Position numbers and translations under genes: made by a program
Shown: piece by piece, positions 30,950-41,852 of the stretch
Layout: each line of letters begins with the position of its first letter
How positions within the stretch are numbered: the stretch's first letter is position 1
From: Adineta ricciae
Taxonomy: Eukaryota > Rotifera > Eurotatoria > Adinetida > Adinetidae
Direction: 5' to 3'
Assembly (NCBI GenBank): GCA_905250025.1
Contig: CAJNOJ010000223.1
Coordinates: 108,134 to 172,133 of the forward strand
DNA: 64,000 nucleotides
The notes under the pieces: model-generated
What the model was told of the DNA's origin: nothing
Database searches by the model: none
What the model saw: only the letters and a program-made list of their open reading frames with translations

Positions 30950-31987
30950 GTGTTCTCGTGTGAGATCATGCACGTTGGACACTTTTATGTTAAAAATAAA
31001 TAAATGTGGAATCTTCGAATATCATCCGTAAGTTAGATATAATGCAAAAAAGTGTATGACATGCGTGACAGAGAGATATCGATAGTTTTTCAATAACTAA
31101 AAACTCAGTCTCAATTTCGAATTCCGGCGAGATCATAATGTAACAATATAACTTTGAAAATTCCATCATAATCAAATTAGTCTTTTAAGAGTTATCGTTT
31201 AGATCATCAGCAGAGAGCACGCTGATCGGTTCTAGTAATGCGCTCACATTCTCAGTATACCATAGCACTCAGTTATCTGTAACCTGTTCGTAGTAACGTA
31301 TTGTTAATACGTTGATTCTTCTCAAGCGAAGCACAGAGTTTTAACAAAAAAATCGTGTGTTTTGAGTGGGCTACCAGATGGATGGTCTCAGTGAAATACA
31401 TCTATACAACCTCACTCTCATCTTTTCACCCTTCACTATCAATAAATATATCTATATATAAACGATCTATTGTACTAAGAAGAAATGTTGGAAAAAGAGC
31501 ACATTTTGTACAAAATTTTTCAACAGTTATTGTATTTATTCTTGAATTCATGTTTGATCTTTGAGTAATATTGTAATTGAATTATTAGTAAATAAACTAA
31601 ATATTTTTTATTGTTTTACTGTTTAAAGCAAGTGAAAATTGATCGAATATTAATAATTTATATTATCAACACAATCATCTACGTTCATCTTCAATATCTT
31701 TTGAATTGTCTACGAAGTCTTCTTTATTTTTGAAATAAAGTATAAATAAAAGATGTATAAGCATCAAAAGTATTGTAAGTATTCATAAGATAAATCTGCA
31801 ATATATTATTTTATTCTTTGAATAGTTCATTTAGCGACTTTGTACTTGAGTTTGTATTTAGTGATTGCTGCGCCACCCAGTAGTTCGAACAGATTCATTT
31901 TTTCGAGCATTTTGAATGATCTGATGCTGGTCATACAAGTCAGACACAATTTACTCATGCAGCAAGTTCATTAACAATTGGAAAATC
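30950..31987. other. Intergenic region, copy A
   Basis: About 1 kb, strongly AT-rich. It aligns with 61370-62295 in B, where about 80 nt of it (near 31340-31420) are missing. A minus-strand fragment resembling LLMNLPHEQIVSNLYDQHQ is readable in B near 62240 but is interrupted in A. No gene is called. Confidence 0.45.
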
Positions 31988-32531
31988 TTGTTCACAGGTG
32001 GAGATGGTTATGATGTTTATGCGACGACAAAATATTATTATCCATCAAGACAAAAATGGACAGCTGGTGCGAATATGAACGATTGTCGAGCGTTTCATAC
32101 ATTATCTCTATTAAAGTACGGGAAGGTATTGATTGCTGGAGGCATCGCTGACGATTCAGATCCAGAATATGCCAAGTATCAATCGACGACTACAATGCGA
32201 ATAGTGATGCACTATATATTGCTGAATTGTACGATCCATCGATAGGAAATTGGTCGATAGTATGCATTGGAAGCGAGCGTTCCATATTGGCGGACAAGAT
32301 GATGATGGTTTTTCTCTCAGCACTGCTGAGTTATTTGATCCATCCGCAGAAATATGGATATTTAGTGGCACTATGAATAATAGGCGATCGAAATATACAG
32401 CGTCTGTATTAGAAAACGAAAATGTACTAATTGTTGGTAGTAATAACGATAAAATTGGATCCTATACTGCTGAGTTGTATAGCCCACCAATAAACACTTG
32501 TGTTCGTATCGATGAGTTTCAAAATATATAA
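31988..32531 (+). pseudogene. Kelch/galactose-oxidase-type repeat pseudogene, copy A
   Basis: Plus-strand remains of kelch-like repeats: TGGDGYDVYATTKYYYPSRQKWTAGANMNDCRAFHT, LLKYGKVLIAGG, then in other frames AELYDPS-like and NNRRSKYTASVLENENVLIVG and YTAELYSPP. The order (title, Tyr-pair, Trp, then GKVL-GG) is that of bdelloid kelch proteins, but the frame shifts at least twice and no start codon is apparent. Confidence 0.65.
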
Positions 32532-33799
32532 TATGTACAGAAACATTTTTTTGTCAAGCGACGAATAGAAATCGTTTGAACTATAAATAGATACGTCATT
32601 TCTTTTTGGCGGGACACACTTGATGGTACATTTATGATCGTTACATCGGCATTATCCACGCCACTGTCAAAAGTGTGAGAAGCTTTGGCACGATTGTTGA
32701 CCAATTAGTACTTTCATTATTTAGCCCTAGAGACTTATTTTTCTAAGAAAAATACAAGCACTGAACACCGCAAGACAATTAATTACAGCGTAGATGAAAG
32801 TACTCAGATATTTGAAGAAGATCTCAGTTTCTTTCTTGTTAATGATGATGTTGAGAAGGAAAATGACGAAAAGGATTCGTTCTAGCACTTCTTTGTATAT
32901 TAATTAATAATTCACTTGCACGTGTTGTAAAGTGCTACCCAAGTTAAAAGATCCGGAGTCTTCTAAAATGTCTTTGCGTATAATATAGGTAAAGGAGTCT
33001 TATATAACGTCATTTGAGAGAAAATTAATAAATATTAAATAATGCAAAATATCATCAGTTTATGAAATTTCATCAAACGATTATAAAACTATAAAAAGTA
33101 TATAAACATAAGACAAACTAGTTTTTCTTCCACATATTTATGAGTTGTGTAATTCGAATATAAATAGAAATTGAAAAAATATAACTTAGCATAAAATCAA
33201 TGCTGAAGAAAGACGTAGTTGTATTTATTCATACCTATAATTTATCTTTAAAATTAAATAAGTCTATTTATGTAAGTGTTAGTTAAGAAAGACATGAACA
33301 AATCTGTTCCTACCTATTACCGACGATTCGTATGTTGACGGGAGAAGATATAAATTGACTATAAATTTTTCAAATCAAAAATACATTTAGTCCTAATACG
33401 TACGAAAGTATTAATTTTCATTTCGGTCATTTTTTTCTGAGGTTGCAACAGACAGCTGAATCTTCATTTATATTCGAACTCGAATCAGGCAACTCATGAA
33501 TACGTCGGAGGGTTTAGTTATAAACATCAGAAAAATTGTTGCTGAGTAAAATAAGAAGTACTAACGATTGAGGAGAGTGAAGAAATATTACATAAATAGA
33601 ACAAAATTGATAGAGTATTAGTCGTGATATCCGGTATCAAGTCATGGTTTTCACTTAAGTTTAATTCATTTTTGCAGCTTCCGGACTCTCCTTATCACTT
33701 TCCCTTCATAATATAAGATAATGAAAGTTTAATAATCTTTTCAAAGCATGAATAATCATATGAAAATAAAATGTTCAGAGCACCGTTAATTATCTTTTT
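32532..33799. other. Intergenic region, copy A
   Basis: About 1.3 kb, AT-rich. It aligns with 62440-63744 of B. Relative to B it lacks a stretch of about 165 nt near 33500. Nothing coding is recognised. Confidence 0.45.
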
Positions 33800-34045
33800 C
33801 AGCGATCTCTGAGAATAACGAGGTTAAATTGCTTGAAGATCAAAATGCGCATCGATGAGTTATGCTCTTAGACATGTTTCTTCTTAACGCTCTTTAACGT
33901 GCAAACATGACTGAAATGCGCTGTGCGAGATATTTAATAGTAGATTATCTCTAACGCCGTCTCATCAACAACCAATCAGAATTCAAGACACACTGTTTTA
34001 TCTTCCTGGTCAAAGTCTATTCCTTTCATCATTTTATCATCAGAT
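33800..34045 (+). repeat. GPCR 5' flank, first arm of an inverted repeat
   Basis: About 245 bp that recur as a reverse complement immediately after the N at 34362 (34363-34612) and in direct orientation at the end of the window (63745-64000). Confidence 0.85.
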
Positions 34046-34053
34046 CAACAAGA

Positions 34054-34361
34054 ATGTCAATGATATTTTATACACAAGTTCTTGATTTCGTAACACAATA
34101 TACGTTGTACAGTGGATGTTTGATATTCGTAACAGGATTGGTGGGCAATGCAATGAACATTTTAGTGTTTAGTCAGTTGAAACTCTTTCGAACTAATCGC
34201 AATGCTTTCTATCTCATATCGGAGTCGATTTCCAGTTTTCTTTTCCATTTCATCTTTATGACTTTGACTCTACTAACGGCAATCTATGGTGATGATGGAA
34301 CAGGTCGTTTTCCAGTGTGGTGTAAATTACGTTACATTCTCGGACCAACGTTTGCAGTTGT
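34054..34361 (+). CDS. GPCR (7TM, rhodopsin-like) 5' fragment, cut at the N
   Basis: Starts MSMIFYTQVLDF. The first helix contains GLVGNAMNILVF, with the GN-x-x-N pattern of TM1 in family A receptors. LKLFRTNRNAFYLISESISS (intracellular loop 1 and TM2) and a Cys-containing WCKLRYILGP (TM3 start with the conserved Cys) follow. The reading frame is lost at the single N (34362), where sequence switches to the inverted flank copy. About two thirds of a receptor is missing. The ligand cannot be guessed; the type is common in bdelloid neuropeptide-receptor-like expansions. Confidence 0.7.
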
Positions 34362-34362
34362 N
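34362..34362. other. Single undetermined base at a structural junction
   Basis: The only N in the window. On its left is GPCR coding sequence; on its right is a reverse-complement copy of that gene's own 5' flank. This is the likely site of an assembly join or an unresolved fold-back. Confidence 0.95.
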
Positions 34363-34612
34363 ATGATGAAATGATGAAAGGAATAGACTTTGACAAGGAA
34401 GATAAAATAGCGTGTTTTAAATTCTGATTGGTTGTTTGCTGAGACGACATTAGAGATAATCTACTATTAAATATCTCGCAGAGTGTATTTCAGTCATGTT
34501 TGCACGTTAAAGAGCGTCTAGAACGTTAAGAAGAAACATGTCTAAGAGCATAACTCATCGATGCGCATTTTGATCTTCAAGCAATTTAACCTCGGTATTC
34601 TGAAAGATCGTG
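34363..34612 (-). repeat. Inverted copy of the GPCR 5' flank
   Basis: Reads as the reverse complement of 33800-34045. It is closer to copy B: it shares B-specific bases such as TTCCTTGTCAAAG, ATTTAAAACACGCTATTTTATC and the AGACGCTC insertion that A lacks (33880s). Similarity fades after about 34612. Confidence 0.85.
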
Positions 34613-35654
34613 AAAGAGAAAATTATTATTTTTCGTACATTTTCTTTTGGTCTATAGAAAAAATCTCTGCATAAACGTTTTGTCAAATTGTAATGCCTAC
34701 TCTGAGGATAAAACCTATAGATCTACTGTGGGCGGTCACGAATACTTCCGTCAGCGTGCATATCCCTAAACTCACTTTTCAGTCACTAAAAGTACATTCA
34801 ATAAAAATGTAGATGAATGTATAACTATGAGAGCATAATCTAATAATGTATATAGAACGTTGTAATGAGTGTTAATTGTTGATCTTCTAAACATGTTTTG
34901 ATAATGACAGAGCACTGAAAAATTAATAATGATATACCGTCTGTGGAAAGGGAATCTCCTGTGAATGCAACTAGTAAGGTATGACATTCCGAGTTATTAT
35001 TAAGAAAAAGTTAGTATTATGTTTAAAATTTTATATAAGAATATTGATTTCAGTGTGAAACCTGTTGGTGGATGTTGATATGCGTTAAGATTACTGGCTA
35101 ATTTGGTACTCGTAATTAAGCCTACGCTCTTAAATCTAACGTAAACTCATGTATTACCTGATTAAAAGTACATTTCACGCTTTTCGCTTATTTGTTTGTA
35201 CTTGGAAGGCAAAACAGCTTTATATGATTTATACTTTGTATAAAGCAATAGAAGTTGTAAGCCAGGAAAATATTTTTTAAGAGTGCTATACTAGTGAAAT
35301 TCTTTTACTGCGACAGTTAATTTTGCGCTATTAGTGTGTGATATTTCATTGATTATGAAAGTATTTTAGAAAATCGTATATTCAGACAGCTTGCATTTGC
35401 ATATAATATAAACAGATTACGTGTAATGAAGCAAGGATTCTTTTTCTGATGATATTATAGTTCGTTGCGTGTACTAAATACATTTGCATCTAGATAAGCA
35501 ACCAGTCACATCAAATATAATTATCACAATGAAGTGGAAAGGAAGTATTGCCGTGAAGCAAAAGGCGTTGCCAATTGAAATTCTGGTTTATTTATATCAT
35601 TATTAGTATGTTTGCACTGAAAAATTCGAGCGAAAGAAAACGACTTCATGTTTA
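34613..35654. other. Unassigned region
   Basis: About 1 kb of AT-rich sequence with no counterpart elsewhere in the window and no coding signal that I can support. Confidence 0.4.
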
Positions 35655-36108
35655 TTACGATGTGATAATACCGTTGATACATTTTTGATGAACATTGTAG
35701 TAAAATTTGTTTCCACAGAGGCCAGTCGATAATCCAACGAGACAAAGAACACTCTGAAGACATTGTTGAAATATGGAAATATAACATTGACAATTACAGA
35801 CAGCATTAAAAACAGAACGTTTACAAACAACACCATCGATGCAAACTTGCAATGGTCAATTTTAGCGTGTGCCATGACATAGATCAGGCTTAACACCATT
35901 GCAAACTGTTCGGTTGATGCACTTTTGTGAGAGATTATTGAAACACGTTCCGTTGCAAACTTCAGTTTTGCCCATTGACGCATGTGTATTTGTATCGGTC
36001 ATAATATTGTCCACCACATTCCAGAGAATTCACCGAGTTATTTACAAGATATCCGTTTGTTAAATGAAGTTGAAAAAGAAGGTAGATAGCGCTAAATATG
36101 ATCATCAT
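35655..36108 (-). pseudogene. Cys-rich repeat secreted protein pseudogene
   Basis: Minus strand. A signal peptide (MMIIFSAIYLLFQLHLTNG) starts at 36108. Modules of the type C-N-G-x-C-Y/F-x(5-8)-C-I/V-N/D-G follow: CGGQYYDRYKYTCVNGQ, CNGTCFNNLSQKCINRTVC, LQVCIDGVVC, LCGNKFYYNVHQKCINGI. These repeats are common in bdelloid secreted proteins of chitin-binding appearance. A frameshift near 36000 and two stops near 35870 break the chain, so it is called a pseudogene. Confidence 0.6.
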
Positions 36109-36767
36109 TAACGAGATTGGTTTAAGTGTATATATGTGACTACGAACAGAAATCAGAATCCTTATATATGAAACTGTTTGTGTACAGAATGCGCCATGAA
36201 ATCTGTAATTTCGAATTTGATATCACGTCATGTTTATAATATAATGATGCTGTGTCAGTACAATACAATATGCTAGCTTCTATATTGTAACTCGATTGAG
36301 CTGATTTTGTGTTGTAATTGAAAGAAATCATGAGGATTTATATGAACATGTTTTGTCGCTAGTGATTTCTGCTATTTCCTCCATCTTAAAACGAGACGTA
36401 GGAAAAATGCGCTGAGACTCTAAAAATATTCACGTGGATATCGGCTGGATATTTAATGCAGATATATCTGTTCGTTAATATGAAACATGCATCGCGATAA
36501 CGATGGAAATTCTACGATCAGCAACATTGCCTTTTTACCGACTCGATTTCTATTTTTTTTCATTAGTCCATTCTGTGCGTAAATATTTTTACATTCTTGA
36601 GTGAGTCATAGTCGCAATGACTAATACAAAACGTTGAATAAGCAATTTAAAAGCACCCTCAAGCACATACAACCTCAATAATACAGTTGATTTGTTTAGA
36701 GGACGAAAGGAGAAAAACGTCGTTTGTCATATGCACGTTATTATCGAACAAGAAACACATTGAATCG
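36109..36767. other. Upstream region of the kinase-LRR gene
   Basis: About 0.66 kb between divergent genes (Cys-rich relic on minus, kinase-LRR on plus); likely holds the promoter of the latter. No defined element is recognised. Confidence 0.4.
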
Positions 36768-39059
36768 ATGCAGACAGGAGCAACAACCGTTCTCAAATTT
36801 CTACCGTCTATTCTTAGGATCGCTAAAACGATTTATGAAATCACCAAGCGAGTGACAGCTAACAAAAATCAATGTAAACGTAAGTAATTCCTTATCACAA
36901 CGACAAAGCCATTTCTCTTGGTCTCTCTAGGCTTGAGCGAACGAGTTAAGTGTATCGTTGACATTCTCCAAGATGATTCGATTGATAAATCGGACTCACC
37001 ATCGATGGAACGAGCGTTGAAAAACTTAAAAGGAACATTGAAAGATAGCGCCAAGTTCATCGAAAAATTTGCTGATGCGTCGATCGTTAGTCGATTTTTA
37101 CATAATTCGGATCATCAAGAAACATTCGAAGAACTTACTACACGATTATCAAACAATGCAATCGATCTCAATTTAGCTTTGAATATCAGTGCCATATTTG
37201 ACCAACAACAAGATGTATACGATCGACGAGCCGATCTTGCAGAAATCTCGTCAAAACTGGACGAGATTGCTTCCGAAATGGCTCGCCAGCAGAACGAACT
37301 ACTCAAACAGAATAAGAATATGAAAGACGAATTTAAACGACGATTTGATTCATTCAAATATAGCATCCGACAAGATATTCTGAAAGCTGAACGAGGTGTG
37401 GAAGCAAAAGAAACGGAAGAAGAATTCAAACTTTTCCTGCATATTCCGTATCATGATTTAATCTGCGAAAAGCTCATTGGCCAAGGAGGATTCGCCGATG
37501 TTTATAAAGGCATGTGGCTCAGCCAGCACCACCAAGTCGCGATCAAGCAAATCCGTATGACAGACCTGACGGAAAACGTCAAACAGACTGTTCTGCATGA
37601 AATAGCAACGATGTATAAAATTCGTTATAATCACGTCCTTGGTGTTCTCGGAGCATGTATAGAACCGAACTGTTATGCTTTAGTTGTAGAATACATGTCT
37701 CTCGGATCGTTATTTGATGTTTTAAAGAACAATAAGCATATTCAATCGTGGCAAGATCGATGGTCGATTGCGTTACAAATGACGAAAGGAGTGAATTACC
37801 TGCATTCGAGATCGATTGTGCATTGTGACATCAAATCGTTGAATTTTCTTATGGATCAAGCAGTTGATGGTTATCTTGTTAAGATCAGCGACTTCGGTCT
37901 GGCAAAAATACGACAAGAAACAAGTCGACAAACGAAAGAGCGGGCTGAACAAGTAGTCTCATCAGGTACACTTCAGTGGAAAGCACCGGAATTATTAAAA
38001 TTCGGGAAACCATCGAAGGCAAGTGATATCTATAGTTTGGGCATTACCTTCTGGGAATTAGCGACGCGATCGGAGCCCTACGAAGATTTAGATGAAGCAG
38101 TTATATGCCAAGGTATTAAGTCTGGAGAACGACTTGATATACCTGAAGATATACCAGCGGCTTTTACATCAATTATTACCAGTTCATGGAGTCAAGAACC
38201 AAAAAAACGACCAACCGCCGAAGAACTCATAAAAGAAATTACGAAAATGACATCGGATACAGTAGAGCATTCAGCGCCGTAAGTATTCTAATCGAATATT
38301 TGAACATTGTTGTTATCCTCTCGTTTTAGATCAAACGTTTTAGCAGCAACAGCCAATGTAATCACTCCGGAATTGTCTCCGAACGATCCGAAATCGAAAT
38401 TGGAAGACTTAATCAGTCAGTTTAAACTTGGTTCAACAGTAAATCTAAATGATCAACAGATAACAGACTTAGATATGCCACTCATTGCCGAACAAGCCAT
38501 CGTGAAGAAGAAATGTACTAGTCTTTGGATTGAACGTAATCAGATCACATTGAACGGCGCTTCCGTTCTGGCTGATGCACTTTACAATAACTTGACTTTG
38601 TCCGAGCTCTGGCTGTTCAGCAATCAAATCTCTGATACAGGCGTTAAATATCTTTCCAGAGCACTTGCAGCGAATCAAACTCTCAGAAAACTCGGCCTCG
38701 CCGCAAATAACATCACAAATGCAGGCGCAGAATATCTCGCTACTCTACTACAAACAAATTACACGATAACTATGTTAGGATTGGCTAAGAATAAGATTGG
38801 CAATCAAGGTGTACAGTCTTTAGCAAAAGTCATTGCAAAACAGAAGAGTGGTCTGCAAACACTAACTCTTGACCGTAATGAATTCATAAGTGATTCAAGT
38901 ATCGAATCCCTTATCGACATGATCAAACGTAGTCAATCGTTGCAAGTGCTATGGATCAACGATTGTGGCATGACAAACGATGGCAAACGAAAACTACGAG
39001 ATAAAACTGCATCGAAAAAAGAGTTTAAATTAGTCACTACCTATGAACACTCTTCGTAG
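36768..39059 (+). CDS. MLKL-type N-terminal domain / protein kinase / LRR fusion protein
   Basis: Three exons (36768-36879, 36931-38279, 38331-39059), introns GTAAGT...TCTAG and GTAAGT...TTTTAG, frame kept throughout, 729 residues. Residues 1 to about 130 form an amphipathic helical domain with NKNQCKRLSERVKCIVDIL, the pattern of MLKL-type N-terminal four-helix domains. A coiled coil (about 140-185) follows. The kinase (about 213-475) has a Gly loop from G221, Lys243, HCDIKSLN (Asp337, Lys339, Asn342), DFG at 358 and an APELL motif, so it looks catalytically active. From 487 on are about six ribonuclease-inhibitor/NLR-type LRRs (LWIERNQITLNGASVLADAL and similar). MLKL itself is a pseudokinase that permeabilises membranes. 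By analogy this may be a sensor-kinase-executor protein, which is an inference. Confidence 0.85.
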
Positions 39060-39157
39060 TTCGTACAAGCAATTGTCTTTTTATTTCAGGACCAACTGTA
39101 TCGATAATAAAAAACTAAAACTGAGAAAAGTCACGAAACAAAGATTAAATCGCAGAT

Positions 39158-40543
39158 TCATGTGGGAACGGCACTTTGCTCTGGATAATCCTTCGCGGTG
39201 CCTCGGAGTGACTTCGTTCGCGATAAACTTATCGATTCAGCAGGATCTTTTGTATCACGTGAACCATACGTATCTCTTACTCTTTTTCTATATAGTATAA
39301 AAGAAATAAGTCCGGTGACAATAGTCGCCACAAGTAAACCAATCGCAACAGTCATAATCAAAAGTAACTTTTTCGTAAATCGAGCACCACGGAGTTTTTT
39401 TGTCGTCAGAGCTAAAACACATAACCTTAATTAACGATGTCGAAGGAAATTTTTCGGAAACGAACTATCTTTGTTGCATAGATGACTTTTACAACATTGA
39501 ATACGACCGTGAAAAGTCGCACCACCGTAAGAAACTTTGCCCAGTGAGTGATCAACACACTTTGAAATAAACGTGCGGATAACAAAAGCTGGATACTTGA
39601 CTTTCGTTACAGGATCTTGTCCCTCGACACCAACAATCGTCTATAAAGAAAATCTTTGAATTAAAGAAAAACATTTCGATTTCTGAAGTACTTACTGCAC
39701 ATGATTCCGAAGGACTCGACGTTCCTGATTTGTATACATTTGGACTCGATGGATCTAAAACTTGGCAACCAGCTAAGCCAGATATACGTGAATCGCATGT
39801 GTAACATTGAAGACTGGAACCTTTAACAGCATTGGTTAAAATCTCTCGATTACACTCCGGAGAATTGCAACACATAACAGACGATCTTGTACTCAATTCC
39901 TGAACGTGTCGAGTTAGATCTCTAACAGTTGGTTGACAATTGTGTGTAAAGGACTTTTGATAAACTCCTTTACTCGATGTGATCTATTGAAATCAATAGA
40001 TTTCGAGAAACCAAATCAATTTCAGTCTCACCGAACACGATTCCGTCGCACTACTCAGTACGGTGATTTGTTCATCGTCATCGACACATATCCCATCGTC
40101 CATAACACATTTACCAAGAATACACTTGCGAGCAGTCAATGCGGGTAACGGTGGTGAAGGCAAAGAATTACAAAGATCACGATTACAACAAAACTGATGC
40201 GATGAACTGCGACATGCATGAGAAGGAATAACATGCCGTGATGTCACACCTTCCGGCGTTACGCTTATCTAAATAACAACACTCAAAATACATTCTATTT
40301 GATCAGAATTATACGAACTGCGCAGGAGAAATATTCTTCTCTATGCGGTGCTGTTACTGTTTTAACGTTTGGTGAATCTGGTGAAAACAAACTACCACAC
40401 GTATGTCCTCCACTGCATGAGTAACACTTCAAACTTTGAATCACATCGATCGCTAGAAAAATTCGAGTTTTTTTTTGTAAAATTGAACGATAGCATCACT
40501 CACCATAGACGAATATCACATAAATTGTGAGACAGAATCTCAT
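39158..40543 (-). CDS. Ly6/uPAR-domain type I membrane protein, copy B
   Basis: Complete version of the gene cut at the left window edge. Exon 1 (40543-40504) encodes the signal sequence MRFCLTIYVIF and ends GTGAGT. Then come three Ly6/uPAR-type domains: first CYSCSGG...CCNRDLCN, second with CILGKCVMDDGICVDDDE...CCNSPECN, third CYTCDSR...CCKSHLCN (about 39470-39840). The last exon (to 39158) encodes a membrane helix (IMTVAIGLLVATIVTGLISFILY) and a basic cytoplasmic tail of about 45 residues. It converges on the kinase-LRR gene, whose stop lies 98 nt away. Probably a surface receptor or adhesion protein. Exons between the domains are set by GT-AG sites of about 45-60 nt introns read by eye. 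Confidence 0.65.
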
Positions 40544-40824
40544 TGTATGCTTATGAAGCGATAGTTTGATTCTGTTTTTTTTAAACTATTTTCAATGTAA
40601 TTTTTTTCTTCTAACGGACGTTTTTTTGCCCGTTACCTTTCAGCATGGATGCATTTTTTTCTTTCGTTCTTTACCCAATCCTATACTTACTTCGCCTTGG
40701 AAAAAAAAGATTGTTCTGTCATTGATCAGCCCGATTCAATGCAAACAAAACGATAATGACTGAGTACTCAGTCAATGTCGCGTGTTATTCAACGAAAAAC
40801 CGTCAATTATTCAAGTTTTATTAT

Positions 40825-41742
40825 TCACTGCGAAAAAGAATCACCAATCGATTGAATTTTATCTTCAATGATTTTCTTTTCCTCTTCCAAAGATCCAGTC
40901 TGTGCATATTGTTCACCAAATCGAATCAAACATTGCATACCGACTATTTCTCGTGATAAAGAATAAAACCATCGCCGTTGTTCATACCCTTCGTCTAATT
41001 TCACGTACTTTGTATAACTCGATAAGAAATCATCTCGATGCTCATTCCCTTCGAAATGGCCTTTTTCAATTCTCATAAGTTCGTATTCGTTATGTCCAAT
41101 TAATGCATCCTCAGCGTCTAGAATACCTGTTAGCTGCCCATTGGATACCAAAATATTTCCGCAGTGTAAATCCATATGTAATAACCTCGGTGTGATTTCG
41201 TAATCGATCATATGGATATTTCTCGTCAGATGTTGGTGAATTTTATTGCCAAGTTCTTCGAATATTGTACCTTTGAATTGAAGAATTTGTTTCTCGATGG
41301 TATGACGAAACATCTCCTTCCAACTAGAGAAATATTGATTATTCAGATAAGCACATTTGTCGAAAGTGTACTTCGCATGTAATTGGCCAACGAATGCACC
41401 TAGTTGTCGATAAATGTCTACTCGTTGCTCGTGTGTCAGAGAGTCTAACACTTGTGAAAGAGAAACGCCTGGCAATTTCGACGCAATATAATAATTCTCA
41501 ACTGATTTGAATATTTTTGGCACAGGAAAGTGACTTTCACTTGTCAATCGATAGAAAATGACTTCAGTGACTTCATCCGGCTTAGTAAATTTGACGACGA
41601 GTTCAACCTGAGAATTATTGGCAAATGTAATCAAGTACACTGAATTCGAATAACCATCTTTCGGTCGTGAAATACTCTTTATTTCCAGTGAACAATCATA
41701 TTCCGAAATAATCTGCTTGATAAGATCACTTTTCTCAGTCAT
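40825..41742 (-). CDS. APH/choline-kinase-like phosphotransferase, copy B
   Basis: 305 residues, same motifs as copy A: VVKF Lys, HMDLHCGN catalytic loop and ILDAEDA metal site, all intact. It starts at the Met shared with A; upstream, an insertion of TAT and a base change remove the longer A frame. The C-terminus is slightly shorter (GDSFSQ against VDSFFRSE). Confidence 0.8.
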   Translation of the reverse strand: MTEKSDLIKQIISEYDCSLEIKSISRPKDGYSNSVYLITFANNSQVELVVKFTKPDEVTEVIFYRLTSESHFPVPKIFKSVENYYIASKLPGVSLSQVLDSLTHEQRVDIYRQLGAFVGQLHAKYTFDKCAYLNNQYFSSWKEMFRHTIEKQILQFKGTIFEELGNKIHQHLTRNIHMIDYEITPRLLHMDLHCGNILVSNGQLTGILDAEDALIGHNEYELMRIEKGHFEGNEHRDDFLSSYTKYVKLDEGYEQRRWFYSLSREIVGMQCLIRFGEQYAQTGSLEEEKKIIEDKIQSIGDSFSQ

Positions 41743-41852
41743 GTGTATTTCTTTTATTATATTTCGTCAGTCGAGCGCTGATTGGTATACACACTTAATC
41801 ATATCACACACAGATATTGAAAGATGACGCTATAAGAAAATACAACGAATAA

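Larger units (their letters stand above)
1..34045. repeat. Unit A of a large direct duplication
   Basis: This segment has the same genes, order and strands as the segment from about 39685 to 64000. Base 1 of the window aligns near 39685, within the Ly6/uPAR gene, so unit A probably extends left of the window. Offsets are about 39.69 kb at the APH-like gene, 39.67 kb at the large GTPase gene, 31.6 kb at the F-box/LRR gene and 30.4 kb at the DUF3431-like gene; the steps mark indels. Noncoding DNA aligns as well as coding DNA. Divergence is small, about 38 of 1021 residues in the GTPase. Bdelloid genomes are known to hold close allele-like pairs and more distant ohnologue pairs; this pair is of the close type. 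Whether the direct-repeat arrangement is real or a haplotype misassembly cannot be told from the sequence. Confidence 0.9.

Noticed and set aside
32740-32885. Plus-strand acidic frame after the kelch relic
   Set aside because: The frame is not kept in B, where several stops appear; there is no motif.
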